A stretch of 64,000 bases of DNA from Pisaster brevispinus (GCA_023634235.1 JAMKCF010000188.1:1-64000), one strand, 5' to 3'. Counted from the stretch's first letter, positions 25,581 through 36,910 are shown. The notes: generated by a model from the letters alone, not told the origin. Translations and numbers: made by a program.

Positions 25581-26830
25581 ATTTGTTTTCTTCTTTTGTT
25601 TTATGTCTGCTCCTCTCAGTTTATGTTCTGCTCTACTGAGGGATGTTGATGCCTGCCTCATGCAACATTTTCCTTCAATCTTATCATAGTGTTGGATGTC
25701 CCTTTCTGGTAGGATATACATTCCCCTCAGTCCTGAGCACTACCTGCTCCTAGAGGACACTGTCCATCCAATGTCCCTCTATTGGTTTATTCAGTTTGGG
25801 TTTTGACAATCTCTTTTTGGCATCATCTGTAGTCATATATGAGAGGATGAAGAGGGAAGAATGAAGTGGTACACAATTGTCATCCTTTGTGTGTTTAATC
25901 CCCTTATCCCCTGAGAGAAAAACAAAGTGTTTCTTTTGTCTTGAATGTGTTGGGATGCAAAACTCTATGTGCAACTTCTTCACATTGTTACATCTTGGAA
26001 CTTTGCAAATGGTTAATCTTCTATCTTAGACAGCTGTTGTCCTCAAATATTTCATCTTTACTCTTTTGGAGGATTGCTTTAATTCTTTCTACCTTACAAT
26101 GTCAGCCTATTTCTTTAGTTGCAGTCTGCTGTCAATTTGAGCTTTCCTCTCTCCTGTTATTATCTCACCTTGAGAGGTTCTTAATCTCTTTCATTGATGA
26201 AGATATTTCTGATTTGAAAATTTGATGAATGACAGTTTAAAACATGTTAGACAATCATGCCAAAGATCTAACAAAAGCCTACAACAAAATATGGTTGTTC
26301 AGTTGATTAAGCCTTGTGCATCTTTTTCATGCAAACTCATGTCAATTTCCAAACCTGGGATTATTTCCATTATTTTACTGCTGCCTCCTCAGCAATTTAA
26401 TAATTTAACTGAAAACATTTCCAAGAGAAACCTTGGCACAATTTCCTGGCGCTGCTTACCAGAGAATTCTGCGCTTACAGCGCCCCATAAAGCGCATACT
26501 TCTATGGGCCTTGGCTGGGCATAAGCACAGACTTCCACAGTAAGAAGTGACAGGCAATTGAGCCATGATCACAAGTTTGTGTAGTCAGGTGATTATTCAG
26601 TCTACTATTGAGTCCTATGATATTATAAATGAAAACAGAAAGTGTAACATTGGAAACCAAATCATATTCACATGTTCCAAAATCATTACTAGTAGAACAG
26701 TGGTCAGTGGTAACTGATATTTAGCAAATTTTCTGTGCATACATGTATGTAGTTGTGTCTTGTTTGCCAAGAGTTGTAATGGATTTTGATGAAACTTTAA
26801 GAGCTTGGTTTGATAAGTTAAACCTCTTTA
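25581..26830. other. Non-coding stretch
   Basis: T-rich sequence with open frames up to 100 codons (26222-26524) that lack domains or coding-like splice context. No gene annotated. Confidence 0.45.
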
Positions 26831-26833
26831 TAA

Positions 26834-27022
26834 AGGGGCTGTGTGGTCATGATCAATGCAGGCCTGTGGCTGTACATGGAATTATGAACTCACACCCAGT
26901 TACTGCACACATGCGCCTTACCTCTGTATCATATCTATGGAGAGTGTGTGTGCAGTAACTGGGTGAGAGTTTATCAATGATGTACAACCACTGCCTGCTT
27001 AGATCATGACGATGCAGCCCCT
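26834..27022. mobile_element. 189-bp foldback MITE, copy B
   Basis: Same family as 23107-23301. It shares AGGGGCTGTG at the left, GCAGGCCTGTGGCTGTACAT inside, and CAGCCCCT at the right. The flanks are ATAA and TTAC rather than a perfect TTAA pair, consistent with an older insertion. Confidence 0.75.
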
Positions 27023-27518
27023 TTACTGATAAAGTGAATAACAGAGGGTTGTTTCCGTAATTTTCAGAATATCAATCGCGGCTTATGAATGAATTTTTAT
27101 GCCGGCAACAAGCTCTGTGGCTTGCATTATGGGCAGCTTATACAGGAGTAATTTAAGTAATCTTAAACCATTTTTTGCTAGAATTATAACAGAGAATTGG
27201 TCTGTTTTCACTTATCTGGTCACGTACCGATATTTACAAATGACCGTCTGAAACTGAAGAAAAGTTTCACATCTTTTGTGCATTTGAAAATATAATCGGG
27301 TGCTGGCTTATACACAGGCATCTTAATTTATAAAAAAAATTCTGATGCTGCGACTTATATTCTGGGCAACTCATATTCAGAAAGTTGTGGTAACTTCAAT
27401 CAATTACTGCTATATATCTTCCCTGATCTTTGCAATTGTCAAACTATTTAGTTAAACTATAACCCTAAAACATTGATCAGACATCCAGGTTGTGTTTTGT
27501 ATGTTTTTTGAGGATTTT

Positions 27519-27687
27519 CAGGCCTGGAATTTCATCTTTGAGAGGGCAAAGGCCATTTTCATTTTTCAAATGGCACTTCCATTAGAAACTCTTAAAATCT
27601 ATGTGAAACTACTGAAGGGACACCAAGGCCAAGACCAGGGGCAACAGAGGCCATGGCCTACGTGACCACCGTGTAATTCCAGGCCTG
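27519..27687. mobile_element. 169-bp MITE with CAGGCCTG ends, copy A
   Basis: The termini are CAGGCCTGGAATT and its complement AATTCCAGGCCTG. GATTTT stands on both sides (27513-27518 and 27688-27693) as a probable target duplication. The interior GACACCAAGGCCAAGACC corresponds to GGCACCAAGGCAATGAC in the copy at 30654-30821. Confidence 0.75.
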
Positions 27688-27924
27688 GATTTTGGTCTAA
27701 GTCTTGGAATTCAAGACTTAGTTGATAAAGAAGGAATGAATGTATTATACTGTATGGAATTGAAGGATTGAGGGCATAGGATGATTCAACTATGTGTAGA
27801 TCAGAGGATGAATGGTAGCATGCAACTGAGGATGATTGGATTGGGTCACCAACAAAATTGCTCTCCAGACTGTAAAGTTTGTTTCTGTCAAATGATGTTC
27901 TTGCACACCAGGTTGGGGAATGGC

Positions 27925-28030
27925 CTCCCTGCGCTGTGGTACTATGCCGCCTGCGAACCAAGGGTTGGCGGGGTCCAGAACCCTTAAATTGCTGACTCGA
28001 CGGCGGGGTACGCACAGTGATTTGGTCAGA
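27925..28030. other. Compact GC-rich block, possible structured RNA
   Basis: This block is much richer in G and C than its surroundings. It contains a good hairpin, CCGCC-TGCG-AACC-AAG-GGTT-GGCGG (27948-27974), and ends near TGGTCAGACC. I do not recognise it as any known RNA class. It may also be part of a mobile element. Confidence 0.25.
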
Positions 28031-29170
28031 CCTAATTGGGTGCATAGGTCATCTATTTGTACAAAAGAACACAAAAAAATGCTATCAAACCCATCTACTA
28101 TATGACCAATTTATGGATTATAATATTGAAAGAGAAATCTATGCAGATCACACATGTTGTACTGGCTTTGTTTGTACACAAACAAGTTTTTGTTCAGCTG
28201 TTTCACTCTACACAACCTGTGCATTTGCATGGTTTCAAATTAATGGTTGGTCAACTCACTGGAAGTTTAAGAAGAGGAGGGTTTAAACTAAGGAATGTAT
28301 GAGATAATCCATAAGTACATAGATTCCAAACACTTTCTACATAATCACATGCCTTCAATCCTCTGATATACAGAAGCAGTACCTAAGAATTTACAAGAAA
28401 CTAGTCAGCTGTTTAATAATGTAAACTATTTCCTAAGGACTTTTTGTATCAAAATGTATGTAATTAGAAATGTGGATAGTATTTGATGTAGCTCTAAGTA
28501 CAGAAGTACATGTTAGAAATACTCAGTGGTCATTTATTCAAAAATATTGGATGCAAATGAGTGCAATATTGCAGAACATAATCACAAGGTGAAATGGAAA
28601 AGCCAGGTTTTAATAAGTGATTATATTCTACAACACAATGCACAAATCAAATGCATTCAATGTTTGTTTCATGGAAACACATACTCACACAGTGATCCTT
28701 GTCATTTGAAATGTGTTCCATAAACACAAAAATGAATTGACTCAGAAGCTCATCCACCCCATCTGAACACTTTGGATGACTCTGTATGGACATCAACCTT
28801 GTTCGCTGTAATATAGGACCTTTCATCATTGGGACAAATGGCAGGGAACAGTTATTATGGGAAAGACACTGCAAAGCATCCAATAGTTTCCATATATGCC
28901 TCCAATATTAACTTGCTGAGCATCGCATCAGTAAATAAATACCCCAAATAAATGCCCACAAAGATATAATTGTTGGGCTGATAACTAACTATAGTTTTCA
29001 GCCTCTGAAAATGGTTTATTACAAAAATCATTTTCATGCATTGTAATTCAAATTTATATTGTAAAGCAATGTTGTACCTAGTAATTATTATTAATTTGGG
29101 GTTAAACAAAGACAAACTGATTAGAGTGTGATTTAAACCAACAAACTCCGGAATAAGTTAACATGCAAGA
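28031..29170. other. Non-coding stretch
   Basis: AT-rich, with overlapping short open frames on both strands and no domain or repeat that I recognise. Confidence 0.45.
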
Positions 29171-29176
29171 ATTTAA

Positions 29177-29345
29177 AGGTTGTATGGCTTCTGACTGGCA
29201 TCCCTGAACAAAGATATTGACAAAAACAGGGGGAGATGGCCAACATAGGGCTAGATAGCTAAGTTGGTAGAGCACCAGCCTGTTAAACTGGAGGCTATTG
29301 GTTCAAATCCCACTCTAGTAAATTTTTCTTTGTTGAACCCAAAGT
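29177..29345 (+). mobile_element. tRNA-like SINE, copy A (Asn-type anticodon loop)
   Basis: A tRNA-like body at 29250-29319 has a D-arm (TAGCTAAGTTGGTAGAGC), an anticodon stem-loop with loop CTGTTAA (GTT, asparagine) closed by CCAG/CTGG, a T-arm (GGTTCAAATCC) and a short acceptor stem (CTAGA/TCTAG). The same 70-bp upstream (TTCTGACTGGCA, AACAAAGATATTGAC) and downstream (AATTTTTCTTTGTTGAACCC) text recurs around the copy at 55.5 kb. It is therefore a dispersed element rather than a free tRNA gene. Confidence 0.8.
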
Positions 29346-30013
29346 TATTACATATTTACCAAGTCAGTTTCCCTTGTGTTTTATAACTTGATATATAATT
29401 ATTAAATTGATAATGTCATGTTGTTGGATTCAGAGGTTGTTCCAGAGAAACACATGCAAGGTCCAAAGTGATTTTGCTTGTTGGAGGAGTGGGGGGGGGG
29501 GGGGGTAGGGAGGGAGGGAAGTACCTGTATGATTTCTGACCCATACAGTGTAAAGTCAAGTTATGAGATGTTAAGCTAATGTTGGGGGGGACTGGGCTGT
29601 AGGGTAGGGAACTGTCTTCCTCTGAATCTAGCACTGTGATGTAAAAAGTATTTCTTATTTTAAAATGGTGTTAGGATGGGATACAAAATGGGTACTTCAT
29701 TTATCGCAAGTAATCAAGTTTTCATTTGTTCTCTTGTAAAGTATTTGCTTTTACTCTTGATATGCAATTCAGAAAATGAAGAACAACAATTTCTGGTCTA
29801 AAGATGCATTCTCCATGAAAAACTAACAATTAATAAATACAGACTCCTTGATAATTACATCAAAACTTACATTAAACATTTTCAGTTGAAATCAAGGGGT
29901 TTAGATTTACAAATACAGTTTTGCTGATTTTGTTTTCAATGTTGTGCCTCAGCTATTTGGGGGATGTTTGGAATGCCTAGTTTGATCCCTTAGAAGCCTC
30001 ATGCTTAAGTTAA
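29346..30013. other. Non-coding stretch, part of a local duplication
   Basis: A G-run lies near 29490-29506. From about 29750 onward the text (ACTCTTGATATGCAATTCAG) is paralogous to 32555-32830, so the unit copies at 30.0 and 32.8 kb were duplicated together with at least 250 bp of upstream sequence. Confidence 0.5.
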
Positions 30014-30653
30014 GTCAGCAGCTGGACTTGGATTTGTTTGGTGATGGTCACCAGACTAACAATTCCAATTAAGTCCTGACTTCCATGCATCCAATCTCTT
30101 TAAGTTTGACCAACCTGTGTGGGGGTCCATTGTACTCTGTGTATAATTAATACATTATTTTTCTTCTGGTCAAGAAAACTATGTTTGAATTCAGTTTGGA
30201 TTCAGGTTCTTTTGGCGATGGTCATCAGAATAATGAGTACAAAGTCTGACTTTTGTTAACTTGACCAACCCGTTTGATGGAAAATCACTTGGTACAAATC
30301 TTGACAAATTTATCATTAAAAGTGTGATGAATAAGTCATCTCAATATCAACACTGATCATACACCCATGTTCCATATGTAAGCCTATGGGTGTACTTTGC
30401 TTCTTGATGGGGGATTATCACAATTTAATTTGTCAGCAGTTGGATTCAGAATCTTGTGACGATGGTCATCAGAATTCTGAGTCCGAGGCCATCATAAGTT
30501 TGACCAACCTGCATGACCTGTGTGGTGATGTTGCATTATTTAGGTACAAATCTTCATCAGACTAAACATTTGATCACTACATGTACATGCAGGTCATCAC
30601 CCCATGGACCAGTGGTGTTCTTACATCCTTTTGGGAGTGTAATGACTATCATG

Positions 30654-30821
30654 CAGGCCTGATGCTTTGTTTTTGAAACAGCAAGGTCACCAAGACCTTG
30701 TCTCCTTGGTAAAGGGCACCTCTAAGAAGAAATAGTAAACTTCTATTGAAGTATGTCAAGGGGCACCAAGGCAATGACTAGTGGCAATGGAGACAGTTAC
30801 CTCCATAAAGCATCAGGCCTG
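30654..30821. mobile_element. 168-bp MITE with CAGGCCTG ends, copy B
   Basis: The ends are CAGGCCTGATGCTTT and AAAGCATCAGGCCTG, flanked by ATCATG and ATCACG (a near-identical 6-bp pair). It has the same architecture and length as 27519-27687. Confidence 0.75.
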
Positions 30822-31080
30822 ATCACGTTCAAGATCAGTCTGACTGAACTTGTAATTACATGATGCTGACTAGAAGCAGCTGGATTCAGATTCTTGTGGC
30901 GATGGTCATCAGAATAATGAGTCCAAGGCTTGACTGTCATAATCATGACCAACCTGCATTGTGATGAATCTTACAATATAAATCTTTATTTATTTAATTA
31001 ATATGTTTGACCACTGTGTCATTCTTTTGATTAACACTGATCCTACATCCATGTTGGTGAGGTTTGCTTCTTGTCATAGG

Positions 31081-31390
31081 TGGTCGTGACCAAGTGGTTT
31101 GGAGCAATGAATTCAAATTCTGGTGGTTAGTTCATCAGTGTGTGGGTTCGAACCCCGGTCACAACACTTGTGTCTTTGAGCAAGATGCTTTACTATAATT
31201 GCTTAACTTCACCCAGGGGTGTAATTGGGTACCTGTGAAGGTAGAGTTTGATATTGTGTATGAAAAAGCCTTTGGAGCAACACGGCAGCCCGAGGCTGTG
31301 TACTCCCCAGGGAGCTGAGAAAGATTAAAAAGGAATGCTATTGGCTCAGTGACGAGGTCATTAATGGAAAGCGCATTGATACGTTATTAT
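31081..31390 (+). mobile_element. tRNA-derived SINE copy
   Basis: It has a box-A-like start (GTGACCAAGTGGTTTGG), box B GGTTCGAACC at 31145-31154, then CTTTGAGCAAGATGCTT, GGTGTAATTGGGTACC and GGCTGTGTACTCCCCAGGGA. It ends in an ATT-rich tail. Same family as the minus-strand copy at 16.5 kb. Confidence 0.85.
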
Positions 31391-31400
31391 TAAAAACTAG

Positions 31401-31575
31401 AAATGCAAAAAAATAGTTAGTGGCCTGACGTTTCGACCCTAGCAGAGTCTTTCTTGAAGGCTAAATGACAAAACTACAAACATAAACAGGTACATGTTTG
31501 TAGTCTTGTCATTTAGCCTTCGAGAAAGACTCTGCTAGTGTCGAAACGTCAGGCCACTACTATTTTTTTGCATTT
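31401..31575. repeat. 175-bp near-perfect palindrome (foldback element)
   Basis: The left arm begins AAATGCAAAAAAATAGT and the right arm ends with its complement, ending TTTTTGCATTT. Within the arms, GGCCTGACGTTTCGA and TCGAAACGTCAGGCC are exact complements. Arms of about 82 bp surround a loop of about 10 bp (ACAGGTAC region). It lies immediately after the SINE tail. It is probably a foldback-type element. No coding capacity. Confidence 0.9.
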
Positions 31576-31913
31576 ATACCATAGGTCCTTTTGGTTGGTA
31601 AGCAGTTTGCAACAGCTTATTCTATTTTTTATTAAAAACTACTTATTATTATTATTGATTTTATTATTATTGTCTGGAGCATCACATTTGACTTTGTCAG
31701 TAGCTGGGCTTAATTAGATTCTTGTGGCGATGGTCATAAGAATATTGAGTCCAAGTCCTGACATTTGTAGTATACAAAAGACTTGTCTCCAGGAGTATTA
31801 GATTAAAGTAATTGGGCTTATTGGGGAAGGGAGGGAAAGGCTTTGAAGCCAATGATTACAGCTCAATGCAGTGTGACATCAGACGGGGCTTATTGTGTTG
31901 TAAGACCCGGTTC

Positions 31914-32203
31914 AGACAGGTGCTCTAGAGTTGCGCTAAACCAAATTATTGAATAATTCATGAAAAGTTCAACGTCTGAAACAGTTAGGAGCCACTTGGA
32001 TGCGCTGGAAGTCTAAAGATCGACTGTTGCAGTCGCTCGAAACCACTCTGGAGAGTCTTGGTTTCAGACAAGATTGTCATGAGCCAAACCTAATGTAAAT
32101 GTTATGTTTAGTTGGTTGGCCTGCCTGAAACCAAGATTTGTTTGGATTGACCTAGAGTCACTCCTAATCTATTTTGTTCAGCGCAACTCTGGAGCACCTG
32201 TCT
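31914..32203. mobile_element. 290-bp MITE with AGACAGGTGCTC ends
   Basis: The left end AGACAGGTGCTCTAGAGTTG and the complement of the right end AGACAGGTGCTCCAGAGTTG match at 19 of 20 positions and continue as CGCT. The interior has further partial inverted repeats (GAAACCA and TGGTTTC). No target duplication is clear. Confidence 0.75.
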
Positions 32204-32214
32204 AGGGAACTGGG

Positions 32215-32390
32215 GCAAATTTGCATAGAGCTGCTTTAAAACCCAACATTTTACCAATTTCTAAACAATTTTGCTTACTGGAAAAGGGACCAGCCAAAAA
32301 TACCAATCATAACTGGTTCCCTGCTTATTTTTGGTTAGCAGAACTTTTTTAAGCAATATTTTTTGCTTAAAGCAGCGCTATGAATTTGGG
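32215..32390. mobile_element. Short foldback MITE
   Basis: CAAATTTGCATAGAGCTGCT at the left and AGCAGCGCTATGAATTTG at the right are near complements. The interior TTTTGCTTA and TAAGCAA words are also inverted. It abuts the preceding element. Confidence 0.65.
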
Positions 32391-32899
32391 ATCATGTCTG
32401 CCCCTGGATCTGCGGCCTTGATTTTAAAGTTGTCACCATTTTAAAATAAATGTAGGGAAAAACAGAACAAAATGTGTATTTCATAATCATAGTTCTGACT
32501 TTTACAAAAATGGACAAGATGCTGTTTAATGTCTCCTGAATCAGTCAGGTTTTCTCTACTCTTGATGTGCAATTCAGAAAATGAAGAGCAATAAAGCCTG
32601 GTCTGAAGATTCATTACAGAACTTGAAGACAAACAGGATATGTCACAGACCCCTTGAGAATTACATCCAAACTTGAAGTACAAAATGAGACGTTAGATTG
32701 CATGCATCATTTGCTGATGTTTTCAGCAAGTTTACTTCAAGGATGTTAGATTTACAAGGGCAGTTTGGTCAATACTACTTATTGGTTTATCTCATGTTTG
32801 CTTCTTGTTGGAAGTGTCATGATTGAGTTGAGTCAGCAGCTGGACTTGGATTCTTGTGGCGATGGTCATCAGAATAACAATTCCAATTTAAATGCTGAC

Positions 32900-34540
32900 T
32901 TGCTTCATAATCTAAAGTTTGACCAATCTCATTTACATTATTTTATCAATTTCATGATTATAGTTGAGAGCTTTTGTCTTCAATAGGCAATTGGTTAATT
33001 TAAAGTATAATTGTTTGGCATTGTCTGCTGAGTTTGTAAAACACAAGTTTGCTGACAGGGTTGATGTAGTTCTTGCATCTAGACACTATGTAATGTATCA
33101 TGAGGTTTGGTTTTTCATCTGTATTGGTTGGAACTTATATTTTCTGCCCAATCATGAGTTGATTTGTAATGCTTATTTGGAACCCATCACATGGTAATTT
33201 GTTTTCATTTTAGCTTCTACTTACCAAATATTCATTGATACTGAACTCTTTACAAATAGCCTCATTCACTATAGTGTGAACCGTTGGATTAATTCTCCAA
33301 CAACATTTGAAAAACTGTACTGAGCTTCCATTCATTTGAAATGGTCACTTTTATCAAATGAAAAGTTTCACCATGTGAAGGGTTTTTGCAGATCATGTAT
33401 ATAATTAAATTTTGCCATTTAACATGTAAGGTACTGTTCCAAAGACTCAAAGGTAGACTGAAACATACTTAACTACACACAATCAGAAAATGAGAAAGAT
33501 CAATAACATGAACACTTTTCCCCACAGTTTTTTAATTGACAGTGTGCTTTGTCGAAAAAAAAAGCAGAAGGGACACCAACATTCAGATTCTTTTGATTCT
33601 GGAATTTTATAGCCAATGTTGATCAGTAGGAAAAAAAGACTGTTTTGCTCAAAAACCTGCAACACTGTCTGCTTTTGTAGGAGCTACATCTAGCACTGTC
33701 TAATTCTCAAATTCAAAGTGCTGCACCTTGCTTTCTCTTTACTTCTCTATGGAACTGGATTGAACATCCATCTTTAAATCTCGACAGCAAGCTGTGAAGG
33801 AGGGCTTGACATTTCTTTCTTTCCTGTGTTTTCCTCAATGGACTCAGGTGATTCTATTCCACATTTCTCCAAATCTAAAATATCTTCTTCTTTTTTTCTA
33901 TCATCAGGATAGACTTGACCTGAGTCAAACTTTTGTCAGGTTCTTGGTTGTGCTTTTAATCCACTGCATGCACTCCAAGTATGTAAACATCATCACAGCT
34001 TTGTTTCTCCACTTTGTTTCAACTTTGCTATTCGCGGTCCAACTCATTGGATTGGCAACTAGTTGACACCAGAGGGTGCACATTCAAAGAGCTCATCAGA
34101 GCTAGCTGTGTAGCCATACATTATTGACTCGATTAGCACCAGACCTGACTTGAACCAAGTCTATCATCAGAATGAACCTCAATCCAACAGTTCAATAGTC
34201 TGTTTCATACTTGAGTGCCTGAACTGTCCTTCACTTTCATTCTCATCAGGACAGAAACAATACTTTTTTCTGTGTTACTTACACTGAAATTTGATTGTTA
34301 TTTCAAACTTGAACGTGATGTCAAACTTGTCATGGATCTGTGTTCTTGTAAATGTATACACGTACTACTTTTTCTCTCTAACTCTTCTTGGTCAACATCT
34401 GTTTAGACCTCAACTTAAACACACTATTACCAAAGCCAACTGTGAACTGTTTGGTATTTATTCCTTTCTTTTATCTTAATGAGGTTATCTCTCAGTAGAA
34501 TTTATTTAGTAAAACATCCTCAATAAAGTGAACTATCTAC
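32900..34540. other. Non-coding, T-rich stretch
   Basis: No convincing coding frame. A degenerate relative of the clustered units may lie at about 34145-34190 (TATCATCAGAATGAACCTCA), too diverged to count as a copy. Confidence 0.4.
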
Positions 34541-34694
34541 CTGTTAATTCTTTCCTGCCTTGTCGTCACTAGACACTGGTCCTGCATTTCATGCATTCCC
34601 ATCAACAATTCTCTGAGTTGTTTCTCTTTTAGCTGTTCAACTTTGCCAAGGCGTTCAAAAAGGGACTTTTGTTGCTTTTCAGTTCTGTGTAGTT
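34541..34694 (-). CDS. Candidate coding exon, coiled-coil, unidentified
   Basis: On the minus strand, an acceptor-like TTCCCAATGCATTTAG precedes 154 nt that are open in one frame. The exon ends at AACAG before GTAGAT. The peptide is highly charged and helical (LFERLGKVEQLKEKQLRELL, then MGMHEMQDQCLV), as in a coiled coil. The composition is unlike the surrounding AT-rich non-coding frames. I cannot name the protein or find its neighbouring exons within the window, so it could be an isolated exon or a fragment. Confidence 0.4.
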
Positions 34695-34979
34695 CTAAAT
34701 GCATTGGGAAGACAACACTCACCCGGAGTCAATCTCTTCTTCATCTTACATTGCCTTCTTCAAGCTTGTATCAGCTCCCTTTGTTTTATTCCAAGAATCC
34801 CTGATGTTGAGTAGTTTTAAACACTGAATACTAGGCTACTGGGGACAAACACAACATGGTAATGACTCTAAGAAACTGAGATGCTCCTAAAAACAAATAC
34901 ATTGTCTCTGTGCAAGAGAAAAATCGTTTAAAAAACATTGTCACAGTAGAGCTTTAAAAAAGGATCATTCTCTTGTTAT

Positions 34980-35280
34980 CCCTTATCGGGGTTGGCGTGG
35001 GGGGGGGGGGGGGGCACGGACATCAATTGAGTGCCCCCCCCCCCAGTTGCACCACTGATTCAATGGTCAAGCAGGGTAACTTTTTCAATGCCAAGTCAGT
35101 GTTTTGTAATATCCATCCTAAACCACCAGAGTCCCCTTTCCAAAATAAAAGCATGACCCCCACCACTGACAAACCCTAGCTCCCCTGCCCCCCCCCCACT
35201 AAAAAGCAATGCCCCCCCCCCCTCGGGCCTCCCCTCCCCCAACTGAAAGAGTCTTGGCTACGCCGCTGAGCCGAGACAGG
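34980..35280. mobile_element. G/C-run MITE-like sequence
   Basis: A G-run (about 35000-35013) and several C-runs (35034-35044, 35190-35222) flank sequence ending in GGCTACGCCGCTGA, similar to the GTTACGCCACTGA ends of the family at 53.9 kb. The boundaries are uncertain. Confidence 0.4.
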
Positions 35281-35709
35281 ATTCAGGATTTGATTGTGTT
35301 TAGTCAAAACAAGTTAATCATCATATCTTAAGAAGTTTAAAGTCAAAGAATGTAAATTGACAGATGACAAGTAAAACTTTTCAACATTAGACACATCTTA
35401 AAACGAAAATGCACATTTTGTTTTTAATTTGAAACAATAGAAGTAGTAGCTTTCAGATTGTTCATGGTATTAATGAGAAAGATGACCTTATCACTAATAA
35501 CTCCAATATTTGAATTCAGATGACCTTGATGCCAGAAGAAAATGCTAACGGTTTTTTTTTCTTCAAATTAAACAAATTTGCATTGAAACCTATCCAGAGA
35601 AAATGATGGCTTTATCCTGAATCCTGCCTTTATCAAAAATGCCTAGAGTTTTACAATAATGTATGTTTCATCTTTATTTTGTAATCCCCTGCATGTGTTG
35701 TTGGTGTAG

Positions 35710-35759
35710 AGGAGATTTGTGAGCTATGGGAAGACTACAAGATGAGGACTGACGTCTGA
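35710..35759 (+). CDS. Candidate 3'-terminal exon ending in TDV, copy A
   Basis: After a TTGTTGGTGTAG acceptor-like site, two bases plus 15 codons read EICELWEDYKMRTDV, then TGA. A second unit at 36911 has the same phase, the same length and the same last three codons. The C-terminal T-D-V fits a class I PDZ-binding motif. The upstream exons are not identified. Confidence 0.35.
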
Positions 35760-36499
35760 TCTTACTGGACTTGTTAACCTGTTGGATCTTCATCATTGCT
35801 CTGATTAAGAGTGCAAAAAACAGCATCCAAGCAGTTTGAGACCCTTGTTCAAATACACACAGACAAAACAGTTCCCACATCCAAAACCAGTTACTCATTG
35901 CCTCAACTGTGTCAAAGTGTAGAGCAATCTTGTAGATGTAGAAGTTTTGTTTATGTGTTCAGGAATCTGGATACCTCTGAAATAACTCAATTCAGTCCAG
36001 GCTGGGTACGGGATTGTAAGTGTTTCAGGCAAGTACTAAAAGCAGCTAAGCACAACAAAATTATGCTTACCAGATTAAGGTTAACAGCTACAATGTTAAA
36101 TGTACAATGTTTGCCTGGTACTCTGCATATTTTGATAAGCTGAAAATGCTTAGGCATTTTGTTTTGATGAAATTGGGTGCTGAATACAACCAGAGCATAC
36201 TGATCGAAACACTGATTAACAAGCCAGGGCTTTTCTGAGCATTACAAGGTATTATCACATGCTCTCTTATCACATTGTGCTTCTGCAAAAAGTTACTGAA
36301 AAAAGCCATTTAAAGAAGACAATAAGAATTTTACCTTGAATGACAAATTTCATTTAATTTATTAAGTCTGGCTGTGAAGGACTCTCATAAAGGCCAACTT
36401 TATCACTTTACTTTCTAGCCACAAATCCCATGGAGAGAAGACAAGAAGGGGCATTATGTTTGTAATTTGATGAGAGTGAAATGTTGAGGACAATTTGCA

Positions 36500-36712
36500 G
36501 CAGCGTTACTAACGTTATTTATTTTTTTGGGGGGGGCACAAATCAACTATAGGTAAATCAACTAGAGATTCCATTTGCTCTTTATAAAAAAACAAGATCT
36601 TGATCTGCGTAATGGCAGGTTCCAATTTAGTGGGGGGCACCTTGGGGGGCACTGACAATAATTGTTAGGGGGCACGTGCCCCCCCCCCCCCTTAGTTACT
36701 TCACTGACAATT
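36500..36712. mobile_element. C-run MITE with GTAACTAA-type ends
   Basis: The left edge AGCGTTACTAACG and the right edge TTAGTTACTTCACTG are imperfect inverted repeats of the CAGTGGCGTAACTAA type. The interior holds G-runs, GGCACGTGCC and a C-run. It is related to the element at 53.88-54.10 kb. Confidence 0.6.
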
Positions 36713-36910
36713 TGGTCAAAATGTTTCCTTCGTCTCATCACTTAATATGAAGTGATGTAGGTATGTTTCATCCTTGGTGTAATCCAGCTCTTTGAAGAGC
36801 ATCCATTCATGTCTGTTTAGGTCTCTGTCCTGTAGTTTGCCTTTCAGTCATTCATAATTTCAAACTTTTATTTTACTATTCTTTTTCTTTCTTCTTTTAA
36901 TTGTATGCAG

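Larger units (their letters stand above)
30014..32899 (+). repeat. Cluster of six paralogous 60-67 bp units (exon-like or RNA-like)
   Basis: Units lie at 30014-30080, 30190-30250, 30432-30490, 30875-30935, 31696-31762 and 32832-32899. The shared core is GGCGATGGTCATCAGAATAA. Each unit follows a TCAG-type site (AAGCAG in the fourth). In one frame they read LDSDSCGDGHQNNESKS or a variant; five of six then meet a stop within or just after the unit, while the last stays open longer. The same DNA has complementary arms in some units (GTCAG with CTGAC, GGACTTGG with CCAAGTCC), so a hairpin RNA is also possible. Most are followed by TTGACCAACC or a near variant. I do not recognise the protein or an RNA family. 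The copies are interleaved with SINEs and MITEs. Confidence 0.6.

Noticed and set aside
30014..32899. C/D box snoRNA cluster
   Set aside because: A true RUGAUGA C box paired with a CUGA D box and terminal stem is not consistently present in the six units.
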